A DNA stretch of 64,000 nt from Sphaerimonospora sp050942215 (lineage in GTDB: Bacteria > Actinomycetota > Actinomycetes > Streptosporangiales > Streptosporangiaceae): contig NZ_CP192056.1 in NCBI RefSeq assembly GCF_050942215.1, forward strand, positions 1,550,001-1,614,000, given 5' to 3'. A program made the position numbers and the translations under genes. Positions 18,501-27,143 of the stretch are shown one piece after another; position 1 is the stretch's first letter, and the number at the start of each line of letters is the position of its first letter. Below the pieces are notes generated by a model that had not been told where the DNA came from, made no database searches, and saw nothing but the letters and a program-made list of their open reading frames with translations.

Positions 18501-18589
18501 TGGAGGCCTCAGCGATCGGGGCGGAAGAATTCGGACCGGGGGAGAGGAACCCGGATCGGGGAACGGTGTTCGCCCGGGTGGGATACGGC

Positions 18590-19420
18590 TCAGGCGGAGG
18601 GTTCGATGAGCCGCAGGTAGATGTCCTCCAGCGTGGGCCGGACGACGGAGAGGCCGGGGACCTCGCCGTCGAACCGCCGGGAGAGCTCGAGCACGGTCTT
18701 GGTCGGGGTGTCGGTCTCCACGGAGCCGCCCGCCCAGGTGACCTGGGCCTTGGCGGTCTGCCGGCCGCCCAGCGTCGCCGGCGTGCCCTGGGCGACGATG
18801 CGGCCCCGCGCGATGACCGCGACCCGGTCGGCGAGCGCCTCGGCCTCGTCCAGGTAGTGCGTGGTCAGCACGATCGTCGTGCCGTCGTGGGCCAGGCCCT
18901 CGATCAGCTCCCAGAACCGCCGCCGCGCCTCCGGGTCGAAACCGGTGGTCGGTTCGTCGAGGAACAGCAGCTCGGGTGCGCCGATGATGCCGAGCGCGAC
19001 GTCGACCCGCCTGCGCTGGCCACCGGACAGCTGGCGGACCCGCTTGCCGGCGCTCTCGGTGAGTCCGACCTTGGCGATGACCTCGTCAGGGTCACGCGGG
19101 TCGGGGTAATAACCGGCGAAATGCCGTACGGTCTCCCGGACGCTCAACTCGGCCGCGTCGTTGGCCGTCTGCAGGACGACGCCGACCCGTGACCGCCACT
19201 GTCTGGTCGGCCGGGCCGGGTCGACGCCGAGCACGCTGACCTCGCCGGAATCCCGTGAGCGGTAGCCCTCCAGGATCTCGACCGTGGTCGACTTGCCCGC
19301 GCCGTTGGGGCCGAGGATGGCGAAGACCTCGCCCCGCTCGATCTCCAGGTCGATGCCCGCGACCGCTTGGGTGGTGCCGTACCGCTTGGTCAGGCCGCGC
19401 ACTTCGATGGCGTTTGTCAT
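18590..19420 (-). CDS. ABC transporter ATP-binding protein (DrrA-like)
   Basis: The 276-residue ATPase has Walker A GPNGAGKST near residue 39, signature LSGGQRRR, Walker B LLFLDEPTTGFD and the H-loop in LTTHYLDEAE. The C-terminal segment beyond residue ~215 is the type found in drug-export ATPases. It is first in a four-gene minus-strand operon (ATPase, permease, kinase, regulator), a layout in which the two-component pair usually controls the exporter. Confidence 0.93.
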   Translation of the reverse strand: MTNAIEVRGLTKRYGTTQAVAGIDLEIERGEVFAILGPNGAGKSTTVEILEGYRSRDSGEVSVLGVDPARPTRQWRSRVGVVLQTANDAAELSVRETVRHFAGYYPDPRDPDEVIAKVGLTESAGKRVRQLSGGQRRRVDVALGIIGAPELLFLDEPTTGFDPEARRRFWELIEGLAHDGTTIVLTTHYLDEAEALADRVAVIARGRIVAQGTPATLGGRQTAKAQVTWAGGSVETDTPTKTVLELSRRFDGEVPGLSVVRPTLEDIYLRLIEPSA

Positions 19421-19471
19421 ACCTCAAGGGTCCGTGCCGTACGGCTCCCGCGAAACCACCGGCTGGATGAA

Positions 19472-19503
19472 CCGCGATGTCCTCCCTTCGGTGGACATCG
19501 CGG
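19472..19503 (-). terminator. Strong hairpin downstream of nucS
   Basis: CCGCGATGTCC and GGACATCGCGG form a perfect 11-bp stem with a 10-base loop. It lies between the nucS stop and the ATPase start, both on the minus strand, so it probably ends the nucS transcript. Confidence 0.65.
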
Positions 19504-19585
19504 CCTGCCTGCTGCTCCTCCTCCGGCGCGGACCCGCCGGACCTGCCCGCCCTCCGAAGCGCCCGAGCTGTCCGGGCCGCTCATG

Positions 19586-19652
19586 CCGCCCGTACTGCTC
19601 GTGTTGCCCGTGCCGCCCGTACTGCTCGTGCCGCCCGTACTGCTCGTGCCGC
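19586..19652. repeat. 18-bp tandem repeat after nucS
   Basis: The unit CCGCCCGTACTGCTCGTG occurs at 19586-19603, 19613-19630 and 19631-19648. A 9-base partial unit separates the first two and another partial unit follows. The array starts 10 bases past the nucS stop. No coding role is apparent. Confidence 0.8.
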
Positions 19653-19661
19653 TCGGGGAGA

Positions 19662-20333
19662 CTAGAAGAGGGTGTCGGTGCGTTCGATGCCGCGCAGGGC
19701 GTCGTAGTCGAGGATGACGCAGCCGATGCCCCGGTCGGCGGCCAGGACGCGGGCCTGCGGCCTGATCTCCTGGGCCGCGAAGATCCCCTTGACCGGTGCC
19801 AGGCGCGGATCGCGGTTGAGCAGCTCCAGATAGCGGGTCAGCTGCTCGACGCCGTCGATCTCGCCACGCCGTTTGATCTCGACGGCCACGGTGCCGCCGA
19901 GCTCGTCGCGGCACAGGATGTCGACCGGCCCGATCGCCGTCATGTACTCCCGGCGCACCAGCGTCCAGCCCTCGCCCAGCGTGGTGATGTGCTCGGCGAG
20001 CAGCTCCTGCAGGTGCGCCTCGACCCCGTCCTTCCGCAGCCCTGGGTCGACGCCCAGCTCGTGGCTGTAGTCGTGCAGGATCTCCTCGATCGTCAGCACG
20101 AGCTTCTCGCCCGACTTGCCGTGGACGACCGACCAGGTGAGCACGCCGTCGACGGTCTCCTCGCGTAGCTTGCAGGGCGGGCTCATCCAGTTGAGCGGCT
20201 TGTACGCCCGGTCGTCAGCGTGCACGCTGACCGATCCGTCCGCCTTCATCAGGATCAGACGGGGCGCCATCGGTAGATGGGCCGTCAGCCTTCCCACATA
20301 GTTCACACTGCACCGGGCGATGACGAGACGCAT
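19662..20333 (-). CDS. nucS: Mismatch-specific endonuclease NucS/EndoMS
   Basis: The 223-residue protein begins MRLVIARCSVNYVGRLTAHLP, the N-terminal dimerisation/DNA-binding domain of actinobacterial NucS. The PD-(D/E)XK nuclease core is visible as GPVDILCRDELGGTVAVEIKRRG, with the metal-binding Asp, Glu and Lys. NucS cuts both strands at G-T, G-G and T-T mismatches and replaces MutS/MutL in actinobacteria. The C-terminus ends RGIERTDTLF; a short tail of this kind binds the sliding clamp in known NucS proteins (inference here). The long upstream in-frame extension is ignored. Confidence 0.94.
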   Translation of the reverse strand: MRLVIARCSVNYVGRLTAHLPMAPRLILMKADGSVSVHADDRAYKPLNWMSPPCKLREETVDGVLTWSVVHGKSGEKLVLTIEEILHDYSHELGVDPGLRKDGVEAHLQELLAEHITTLGEGWTLVRREYMTAIGPVDILCRDELGGTVAVEIKRRGEIDGVEQLTRYLELLNRDPRLAPVKGIFAAQEIRPQARVLAADRGIGCVILDYDALRGIERTDTLF

Positions 20334-20439
20334 GGGGTACAGCCTGCCACGCCCGGCGGGGCCGGCGAACCTCTTCCGCCGAGCCCGCCCCCCCACCTGG
20401 GTCACGGGGGCCGGGAGCGACTCTGGGAGACTTGCCGAC

Positions 20440-21948
20440 ATGATGCGGACATATGACACGGTCGGAGTCGTCGGGCTCGGGACGATGGGCGCCGGGATCG
20501 CGGAGGTGTTCGCCCGCTCGGGGCTGCGCGTGATCGGAGTCGAGGCCGACGAGAACGCGCTGGCCAGGGGACTCGGTCATCTGGAGAGCTCGACGGGCAG
20601 GGCCGTCGCCCGGGGCAGGATGACCGCCGAGCGGCAGCGGGAGATCCTCGACCGGATCGTCTTCACCACCTCCAGGGAGGATCTGGCCGACGCCGACCTC
20701 GTGGTCGAGGCCATCCCGGAGATCATGGAGTTCAAGCGCGACCTGTTCGCCGATCTCGATCGCATCTGCAAGCCGTCGGCCGTGCTGGCGACCAACACCT
20801 CCTCCCTGTCCGTCACCGCGATCGCCGCCACCACCTCCCGGCCCGGGCAGGTGGTCGGCATGCACTTCTTCAACCCGGCGCCGGTCATGCGGCTGGTCGA
20901 GGTGATCGAGACGGTCGTCACCGAGGAGGGGCTCGCCGCCGAGATCGCGGAACTCGCCCGCAGGCTCGGCAAGACCCCCGTGGTCGCGGGCGACCGGGCC
21001 GGGTTCGTCGTCAACCGGCTGCTGCTCGGCTACCTCAACCACGCCTGCCACCTGCTCCAGTCGGGGCTGGCCGGCCAGGACGACATCGACACGGCGATGA
21101 AGCGGGGCCTGGGCCTGCCGATGGGGCCGTTCACGCTGCTCGACCTGATCGGTCTGGACACCGCCTTCGAGGTGTGCGAGGTGCTGTTCCGGGAGAGCCG
21201 CGACCGCCGTCACGCGCCCGCGCCGATCCTGCGCGAGCTGGTGACCGCCGGACTGCTGGGCCGCAAGACCGGGCGCGGGTTCTACTCCCACACCGGCGAG
21301 AGCACGGCCACCGCCCCCGAGTCCCTGCCGAAGCCGGTGACATCGCTGGTCGGCGTCGTCGGCGACGGGCCGGCCGCGGCGTCGCTCGTCTCCGCTCTCG
21401 ACGCCGCCGGGTTCAAGGCCGTGATCGCCGAGGCGTCCGACCTCGGCCCGGTGGCCGGCGCCGACCTCGTCATCGCGCTGTCGGACGCCCCCGTCGTCGA
21501 GCTCGCCGTACGGCTCCCGCGTCCCGAGCGGCTCGTCGGACTGCACCTCGTGGGCGAGTCCGTGGCCGAGGTGGCGTCGACCGTGCTCACCTCCGATGAG
21601 GCGGTGACCGCGGTGTGCGATCTGGTGACCACGCTCGGGCGGACCCCGGTGCGCTGCGCCGACCGGGCGGAGCTCGTGGTCGACGCGCTGCTCTACCCCT
21701 ACCTCAACGACGCGGTGCGGATGCTGGAGTGCGGGTATGCGACGGCGGCGGACATCGACGCGGCGATGCGGCTCGGCTGCGGCTACCCCGCCGGGCCGTT
21801 CGAGATGCTGGACGACATCGGCCTGGAGAAGGTCAGGGACGGCCTGCACGCGCTCTACGCCGAATATCGCGACCCCGCCTTCGCTCCCGCGCCCCTGCTG
21901 GATCAGCTCGTGACCGCCGGGGTGCCGAGCATCCGGTCGGTCGGATAG
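20440..21948 (+). CDS. 3-hydroxyacyl-CoA (3-hydroxybutyryl-CoA) dehydrogenase with a degenerate second copy
   Basis: The 502-residue enzyme oxidises 3-hydroxyacyl-CoA with NAD+ in fatty-acid or butyryl-CoA metabolism. Residues 1-280 are a complete unit: VGVVGLGTMGAGIAEVFARSG, VVEAIPE, NTSSLSVT, HFFNPAPVMRLVEV (catalytic His) and KTPVVAGDRAGFVVNRLL. Residues ~295-500 repeat the layout with a worn Rossmann domain (VGVVGDGPAAASL, no HFFNP) and a second C-terminal helical domain (GYPAGPFEMLDDIG). An ATG at 20443 is equally possible. Its end overlaps the convergent FbpC-like gene by 46 bases. Confidence 0.92.
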   Translation: MMRTYDTVGVVGLGTMGAGIAEVFARSGLRVIGVEADENALARGLGHLESSTGRAVARGRMTAERQREILDRIVFTTSREDLADADLVVEAIPEIMEFKRDLFADLDRICKPSAVLATNTSSLSVTAIAATTSRPGQVVGMHFFNPAPVMRLVEVIETVVTEEGLAAEIAELARRLGKTPVVAGDRAGFVVNRLLLGYLNHACHLLQSGLAGQDDIDTAMKRGLGLPMGPFTLLDLIGLDTAFEVCEVLFRESRDRRHAPAPILRELVTAGLLGRKTGRGFYSHTGESTATAPESLPKPVTSLVGVVGDGPAAASLVSALDAAGFKAVIAEASDLGPVAGADLVIALSDAPVVELAVRLPRPERLVGLHLVGESVAEVASTVLTSDEAVTAVCDLVTTLGRTPVRCADRAELVVDALLYPYLNDAVRMLECGYATAADIDAAMRLGCGYPAGPFEMLDDIGLEKVRDGLHALYAEYRDPAFAPAPLLDQLVTAGVPSIRSVG

Positions 21949-22994
21949 GCCAGGACGTCGCCGGTCACGGTGAGCCGGACCAGTTCGCCGAGCGCGGGCA
22001 GGTCCTGACCCAGGACCCGGGCGGTGATCTGCGGTCCGGTCGGCAGGAGATCCAGCCGCACGGCGGCGTCGTGGCCGAAGAAGCTGACGCCGGCGACCCG
22101 CGCCTCGATTCCGGCGGCGTCGGAGGAAGGATGCAGCCGGATCTGCTCCGGCCGGATCAGCACCGCGCCGTGACGCGCGTCCGCCCACGTCGCGGCGCCG
22201 TTGCCCGATTCGCGGAGCGGGAGGACGCCGAGGGCGCATTCGGCCTCGGAGCTTCGCAGGTCCGCCGGGAGCAGGACGGACTCACCGACGAAGCCGGCGA
22301 CCCCGGTGTCGCAGGGATACCGGTAGAGCGTCGCCGGGGCGTCGAGCTGGACGAGCCGGCCCTGCCGCATCACGGCCACCTGATCGGCCAGCGACAGCGC
22401 CTCGGCCTGGTCGTGGGTGACCAGAACGGCGGTGGCCGCGATCTCGCGGAGCGCCTGGACCACGGCCCTCCGGGTTCCCTCGCGCAGCCCGGCGTCGAGG
22501 GAGGAGAAGGGCTCGTCCAGGAGGACGACGGAAGGTTCGGGGGCCAGGGCCCGGGCCAGTGCGACCCGCTGTTGCTGTCCGCCGGAGAGCTCGTGCGGGA
22601 ACCTGGTGGCGAGACGCCGGTCCAGGCCTACCAGGTCGAGCAGCTCGGGCACGCGCTCCCCGGCCCTGCGCGCGGATCTCGGCAGTCCGAAGGTGATGTT
22701 GGCGGCCACGGTCAGATGCGGGAAGAGCGCGCCCTCCTGGGCCACGTAACCCACCCGCCGACGCTGAGGCGGGATGGAGTGTCCCGGGGAGAAGACCGTC
22801 TGGTCGCCGATGGCGATGGCGCCGGTCTCCGGGTCGTCGAAACCGGCGATCAGCCGAAGCAGGGTGGTCTTCCCGCAGCCGGAGGGGCCGAGCACGGCGG
22901 TGAGGCTTCCCGACGGAACGCGCAGGTCGACTCCTTCGAGCACCCGCGTGGCCCCGAAGGACTTGGTGACCCCGGTGATGGTCAGCGCTGTCAT
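21903..22994 (-). CDS. Ferric iron ABC transporter ATP-binding protein (FbpC-like)
   Basis: The 363-residue ATPase has Walker A GPSGCGKTT, signature LSGGQQQRVALARAL, Walker B VVLLDEPFSSLD, H-loop VTHDQAEAL and a C-terminal TOBE-like regulatory domain. It belongs to the FbpC/FutC/PotA group. Its ATG overlaps the permease stop (ATGA). It is last in an iron-box-controlled binding protein/permease/ATPase operon. Its 3' end overlaps the convergent dehydrogenase gene. Confidence 0.93.
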   Translation of the reverse strand: MTALTITGVTKSFGATRVLEGVDLRVPSGSLTAVLGPSGCGKTTLLRLIAGFDDPETGAIAIGDQTVFSPGHSIPPQRRRVGYVAQEGALFPHLTVAANITFGLPRSARRAGERVPELLDLVGLDRRLATRFPHELSGGQQQRVALARALAPEPSVVLLDEPFSSLDAGLREGTRRAVVQALREIAATAVLVTHDQAEALSLADQVAVMRQGRLVQLDAPATLYRYPCDTGVAGFVGESVLLPADLRSSEAECALGVLPLRESGNGAATWADARHGAVLIRPEQIRLHPSSDAAGIEARVAGVSFFGHDAAVRLDLLPTGPQITARVLGQDLPALGELVRLTVTGDVLAYPTDRMLGTPAVTS

Positions 22995-24565
22995 CCGTGT
23001 GCTCCTTCTTTCGCCGCTCGGATTCTCGTCTCTCGAGTGAGCAGGTAGGTGGCCGGGGCCGAGATCAGCACCATGAGGGCCGCGTAGGGAGCCGAGGCGG
23101 CGTAGGCGATGCTGTCGCTGTGGCTCCAGAAGAGGGTCGCGAGCGTGTGGGTGCCGATGGGCGCGAGCAGCAGCGTCGCCGTCAGCTCGGTGACGATGGC
23201 GATGAAGACCAGGGCGGCCCCCGCGCCGAGGCCCGGGGCGATCAGCCGCAGCGTGACCCGCCGGAAGGTGGCCAGCCGTCCGGCACCGAGGGCGTGCGCG
23301 ACGTCCTCGAGCACCGGAGGCGCCTGGGCCAGTGCGGACCGGACGTTCACCATCGTCCTGGGCAGGAACAGGATCGCGTAGGCCACCAGCAGCAGCGTGG
23401 TCGTCTGGTAGAGCGCGGGGGTGAGCCGGATCGCGATCGTCACCAGCGCGAGCGCCACGACGATGCCGGGCAGCGCGTTGCCGAAGTAGGTGCTGCGCTC
23501 CAGGATGACGCTGAGCCGGCCGGGCCGGCGGACGCACAGCCAGGCCACCGGCAGCGCGATGACCGTGGTGATGATCGCGCCGCCCGCGCCCAGCCCGATC
23601 GAGGTCAGCGCTGTCGTGACCAGCGTCCCGACCGGGAACGCCGCCGAGGTTCCCTTGGCCAGCCAGTAGCCCAGGCTGCCCAGCGGCACACCGAGCGCGA
23701 GCGCGATCAGCACGCCCAGGCCGAGCAGTACCGGGATGGTGCCGCGGCCGAGCCGCGTCCGGGGGGCGGGGCGGGCGGAACCCGCGCCCAGCCGGGCGTA
23801 GCGGGCCCGCCCGCGCAGCCTGAGCTCGGCGAGGAGCAGCAGCAGGCACAGCAGTACCAGCACCCCGGCGAGCATGTTGGCGGCGGGGCCGTTGAACGTC
23901 GACTGGTACTGGTCGTAGATCGCTGTGGTGAAGGTGGGGAAGCGGAGCATCTGCAACGCCCCGAACTCCGCAAGCAGATGCAGGCCGATGAGCAGGGAGC
24001 CGCCGAGCAGCGCGGGCCGCAACTGGGGCAGGACGACCCGCAGGAAGGTGCGCCAGGGCGAGTGCCCCAGTGCGTGCGCTGACTCCTCCAGCGCCGGGTC
24101 GAGGCCGCGCAGCGCGGCGGCCACCGGAAGGTAGACCAGCGGGAAGTAGGAGAGCGTGACGATGAGCAGTGCCCCGCCGTACCCGGTGGCTCCGGGCAGG
24201 AGCGACACCCAGCCGTAGCTGTTGACGAACGCGGGGATGGCCAGCGGGGCCACCAGCAGCACGTTCCACACCCGCCGGCCGGGGAGCGTGGACCGTTCGA
24301 CCAGCCAGGCCGCACCGACTCCGATCGCCGCGCAGAGCAGTACGCAGCCGGCCATGAGCCGGACGGTGTTCCACAGCAGTTCGCCCGTACGCGGCCGGAA
24401 GACGAGCCGGGCCGCCTCTGTGAGGCCGATGCTCGCCGAGTAGACGACGACGAATCCCAGCGGGATCAGCGCGATCAGCGCGACGAACACCGAGGCGAAC
24501 AGCATCAGCGGTGGATAAGACCGCTCCGTCCGGCCTGTCCCCCTTCTGCGCTTGATGCGCTTCAT
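22991..24565 (-). CDS. Ferric iron ABC transporter permease (FbpB-like, fused double permease)
   Basis: The 524-residue membrane protein has about 12 helices and two binding-protein-dependent permease modules, each with an EAA-like loop (ALRGLDPALEESAHALGHSPWRTF and LAQAPPVLEDVAHALGAGRLATF). The duplicated permease is typical of the FbpB/SfuB iron family. I chose MKRIKRRRGTG as the start; an in-frame start at 24652 would add 29 residues. It lies between the binding protein and the ATPase. Confidence 0.92.
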   Translation of the reverse strand: MKRIKRRRGTGRTERSYPPLMLFASVFVALIALIPLGFVVVYSASIGLTEAARLVFRPRTGELLWNTVRLMAGCVLLCAAIGVGAAWLVERSTLPGRRVWNVLLVAPLAIPAFVNSYGWVSLLPGATGYGGALLIVTLSYFPLVYLPVAAALRGLDPALEESAHALGHSPWRTFLRVVLPQLRPALLGGSLLIGLHLLAEFGALQMLRFPTFTTAIYDQYQSTFNGPAANMLAGVLVLLCLLLLLAELRLRGRARYARLGAGSARPAPRTRLGRGTIPVLLGLGVLIALALGVPLGSLGYWLAKGTSAAFPVGTLVTTALTSIGLGAGGAIITTVIALPVAWLCVRRPGRLSVILERSTYFGNALPGIVVALALVTIAIRLTPALYQTTTLLLVAYAILFLPRTMVNVRSALAQAPPVLEDVAHALGAGRLATFRRVTLRLIAPGLGAGAALVFIAIVTELTATLLLAPIGTHTLATLFWSHSDSIAYAASAPYAALMVLISAPATYLLTRETRIRAAKEGAHG

Positions 24566-24660
24566 GTCGGGAAATCGTACGGCGGGGTTCTCCCCGTTGA
24601 CGCCGCGGGGGGCGGCGTGTTCCGGGGAGGACCGGACGGGAGTCTGGCGCATCCGAGGCC

Positions 24661-25686
24661 CTACAGCAGTCCGGCCTGCTGCATCAGCTCGACCACCTTG
24701 GGGCCGTTCAGCGCGGCGACGTCGATGGCCGGCGGGTCGAGCTCGTCCAGCGGCTTGAGCGCGGGGTTGGCGGGCACGTCGCTGGCGATGCTGTATTCGA
24801 GGGCTGTGCTGTCGGACAGGATCTGCTGGCCGTTCTTGCTGGTGAGGTACTTCACCAGTTGCTGGGCCTGCTCCGGGCGCTTGCTCGACTTGAGCACGCC
24901 GGCGCCGGAGACGCTGACGAACGCGCCGGGATCCTTGCCGCCGAAGAACTTCAGCTCGGTGTTCGCGCTGTTGGCCCCGGACTCCGCCCGGTCCTTGTAC
25001 CAGTAGTAGTGGTAGATGATCCCCGCCTCGATCTCACCGTCGTTGACCGCCTTCATGACGGCTCCGTTACGCGGATAGATCTTCGCGTTGGTCTTCAGGC
25101 CCTTGAGCCACTCCGCTGCGGCTTCTTCGCCCTTTACCGCGACGACGGCGCTGACGATCGCCTGGAAGTCGGCGCCGCCGGCCGCGATGCCGATCTTGCC
25201 CTGCCATTCCGGCCGGGCGAGATCCATGATCGACTCTGGGAGCCGGTCGGGCGTCAGCGCCGTGGAGTTGTACACGAGCACGGTCGACCGGGCCGCGAAA
25301 CCGACCCAGTTGCGGCTCGACGGGACGTACTGGCCGGGCACCTGGGCCAGGGTCTCGGCGTCGACCTCGGCGAACCCCTGCTTGCTGTCCACCAGCACCA
25401 TGGCCGGCGAGTTCTCGGTGAGGAACACGTCGGCGGGCGAGGCGTCCCCCTCCTGGACGAGCTGGTTCGCCAGCTCGAAATCCTTCCCGGAACGGATGTC
25501 GACCTGGATGCCGGTCTCCTTGGTGAAGCCGGCCACCATGGCCTCGACAAGGTCGTCGTGCTGGGCGTTGTACAGCGTGAGCGTCCCGGCGTCCGACTCC
25601 GGGGAACCGGTTCCGCAGGCCGCCGTCAGCATGGTGAGCGCGGCGATTCCTGCCATGACCGGGGTCAGTCGCCTCAAGCGTCGCAT
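24661..25686 (-). CDS. Iron ABC transporter substrate-binding lipoprotein (FbpA-like)
   Basis: The 341-residue extracytoplasmic binding protein has a lipobox LTAAC near residues 21-25, so it is a lipoprotein. The mature part begins TLTLYNAQHDDLVEAMVAGFTKETGI and contains IYHYYWYKDRAESG, where paired tyrosines resemble the iron-binding Tyr of FbpA proteins. A GAGG site lies upstream of the chosen ATG. Its promoter region carries an iron box, which supports Fe3+ as the substrate. Confidence 0.92.
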   Translation of the reverse strand: MRRLRRLTPVMAGIAALTMLTAACGTGSPESDAGTLTLYNAQHDDLVEAMVAGFTKETGIQVDIRSGKDFELANQLVQEGDASPADVFLTENSPAMVLVDSKQGFAEVDAETLAQVPGQYVPSSRNWVGFAARSTVLVYNSTALTPDRLPESIMDLARPEWQGKIGIAAGGADFQAIVSAVVAVKGEEAAAEWLKGLKTNAKIYPRNGAVMKAVNDGEIEAGIIYHYYWYKDRAESGANSANTELKFFGGKDPGAFVSVSGAGVLKSSKRPEQAQQLVKYLTSKNGQQILSDSTALEYSIASDVPANPALKPLDELDPPAIDVAALNGPKVVELMQQAGLL

Positions 25687-25725
25687 TGCTTTCTTGCCTC
25701 TCGGGAGGATATCGACCGTCAATTC

Positions 25726-25744
25726 TTAGGTTAGGCATACCTTA
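25726..25744 (-). promoter_or_regulatory. IdeR/DmdR iron box
   Basis: TTAGGTTAGGCATACCTTA matches 16 of 19 positions of the IdeR/DmdR consensus TTAGGTTAGGCTAACCTAA. It is centred about 50 bases upstream of the binding-protein start, where bound repressor would block transcription. The iron-transport operon is therefore probably repressed when iron is plentiful. Confidence 0.85.
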
Positions 25745-25895
25745 GCCGACCTTCGGTTCGGTGGACAGTGGACCCCGGGGGAAGAATCGAGGAACGGCAC
25801 AATGGGCATCGGAGCCGAGGGTCCGGAACAATAGGGAGCGAATCGCCGTTCCAGATGAAGCTCCCGCAGGTCAAGCTCCCCCGAGGATCGTTGCC

Positions 25896-26213
25896 ATGAG
25901 CCCCCGTCGTGCCCGACGCCGTGACCCGTTCCAGCGCCCGGATGGGCGTGGTGCCGTACGGCCGATAACCTCGGTGCCCGGGGTGGACCGGGTCGAGTCC
26001 GCTTCCGACGGCGACTGGGTCGTACGTGACGTACCGGGCGCGGCCCCGGCCAGGACCTACCGGTGCCCGGGATGCGAGCAGGAGATCCGGCCCGGCCTGC
26101 CGCATATCGTGAGCTGGCCCGCCTGGCCGGGTGGCGAGGAGGAGCGGCGGCACTGGCACACCGCCTGCTGGCGCAACCGGATCAACCGGGGCCCGGGGCG
26201 CAGCCGATATTGA
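25896..26213 (+). CDS. Small Cys/His-rich (putative zinc-binding) protein
   Basis: The 105-residue protein begins MSPRRARRRDPFQRPDG. A likely metal site is formed by CPGC (RTYRCPGCEQEI) plus the downstream H-x-V-S-W...HWHTACW residues. Similar small proteins, often labelled ATP/GTP-binding, occur across actinomycetes; their function is unknown. I chose the ATG at 25896 because an Arg-rich start is usual. The next gene follows after 55 bases. Confidence 0.7.
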   Translation: MSPRRARRRDPFQRPDGRGAVRPITSVPGVDRVESASDGDWVVRDVPGAAPARTYRCPGCEQEIRPGLPHIVSWPAWPGGEEERRHWHTACWRNRINRGPGRSRY

Positions 26214-26268
26214 ACGGCCGCCGCTGAGCAGGCGCAATCACCGGAACATCAGGCAAGGGGTTAATCGC

Positions 26269-26997
26269 GTGGGTACGGATATCAGAGCGTCAACCGTGCT
26301 GGCGGCGCACCGGGAGGACATCGAGCTGCACACGGCGGACGGGCTGAAGCTGGTCGGCGAGCTGGCGCTGCCCGTGAGCGAGGACGGCTCGACGGTGCGG
26401 CCGCCGGTGGCGACGCTGGTCTGTCTGCATCCGCTGCCCACGCACGGCGGCATGATGGACAGCCATGTGCTGCGCAAGGCGTCCTACCGCCTGCCCGCAC
26501 TGGCCGATCTGGCCGTGCTCCGTTTCAACACGCGGGGTACGACGTCCGAGCGCGGGACCTCGCAGGGGTCCTTCGACGGGGGGGAGGGCGAGCGGTGGGA
26601 CGTCGCCGCGGCCCTGGAGTACGCCGACTTCCACGATCTGCCGAACCCGTGGCTGCTGGGCTGGTCGTTCGGCACCGAGCTGGCCCTGAAGTGGGGACAC
26701 GACCCGGTCGTGGCCGGCGCCATCCTGCTCTCGCCTCCGCTGCGCCGGGCGACGGACGAGGATCTCGACGCCTGGGCGGAGTTCGGCCGTCCGCTGATCG
26801 CGCTCGTTCCCGAGTTCGACGACTACCTGCGACCGGCGGAGGCCGTACAGCGGTTCGCCAGGGTGCCGCAGGCGGAGGTCGTCGGGGTGGAGGGGGCCAA
26901 GCACCTGTGGGTCGGTGAGCCGTACGTACGGATCGTCCTCGACGAGATCGTCAAGCGGGTGAACCCGGCGGCGGCGCCGCTGCCCACCAGCGTGTGA
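26269..26997 (+). CDS. Alpha/beta hydrolase
   Basis: The 242-residue protein has the nucleophile elbow GWSFGTE, an LRFNTRGTTSERG oxyanion-side motif like that of dienelactone hydrolase/CAAX-type esterases, and a late GAKHLWVGE with the catalytic histidine. The substrate is unknown. The GTG start is preceded by AGGCAAGGGG. It ends 55 bases before a strong hairpin. Confidence 0.85.
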   Translation: MGTDIRASTVLAAHREDIELHTADGLKLVGELALPVSEDGSTVRPPVATLVCLHPLPTHGGMMDSHVLRKASYRLPALADLAVLRFNTRGTTSERGTSQGSFDGGEGERWDVAAALEYADFHDLPNPWLLGWSFGTELALKWGHDPVVAGAILLSPPLRRATDEDLDAWAEFGRPLIALVPEFDDYLRPAEAVQRFARVPQAEVVGVEGAKHLWVGEPYVRIVLDEIVKRVNPAAAPLPTSV

Positions 26998-27052
26998 CCT
27001 GCTTCGCCTCGTCCCGGTCAGGGGGCAGGGGTGTCACGATCCAATCGTGAGA

Positions 27053-27084
27053 CAGGGCCCGGCGGTGCTCTCCGCCGGGCCCTG
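27053..27084. terminator. Strong bidirectional hairpin
   Basis: CAGGGCCCGGCGG and CCGCCGGGCCCTG form a perfect 13-bp stem with a 6-base loop between two convergent genes, the hydrolase and the coiled-coil gene. Confidence 0.85.
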
Positions 27085-27143
27085 CTCAGTTCGACTCAGC
27101 CGTCACGAACTTGCCGGATGCCGCTTCGTCTTCGTCGCGGTGA

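Noticed and set aside
20215..22239. A 674-residue minus-strand frame across nucS, the dehydrogenase and FbpC
   Set aside because: It is antisense to the dehydrogenase motifs and has no domain of its own.
21903..24374. An 823-residue minus-strand reading frame covering the FbpC region and its upstream
   Set aside because: Only the part from 22994 onward is the ATPase. The upstream 460 residues are the FbpB gene read in another frame; FbpB itself has clear permease motifs.
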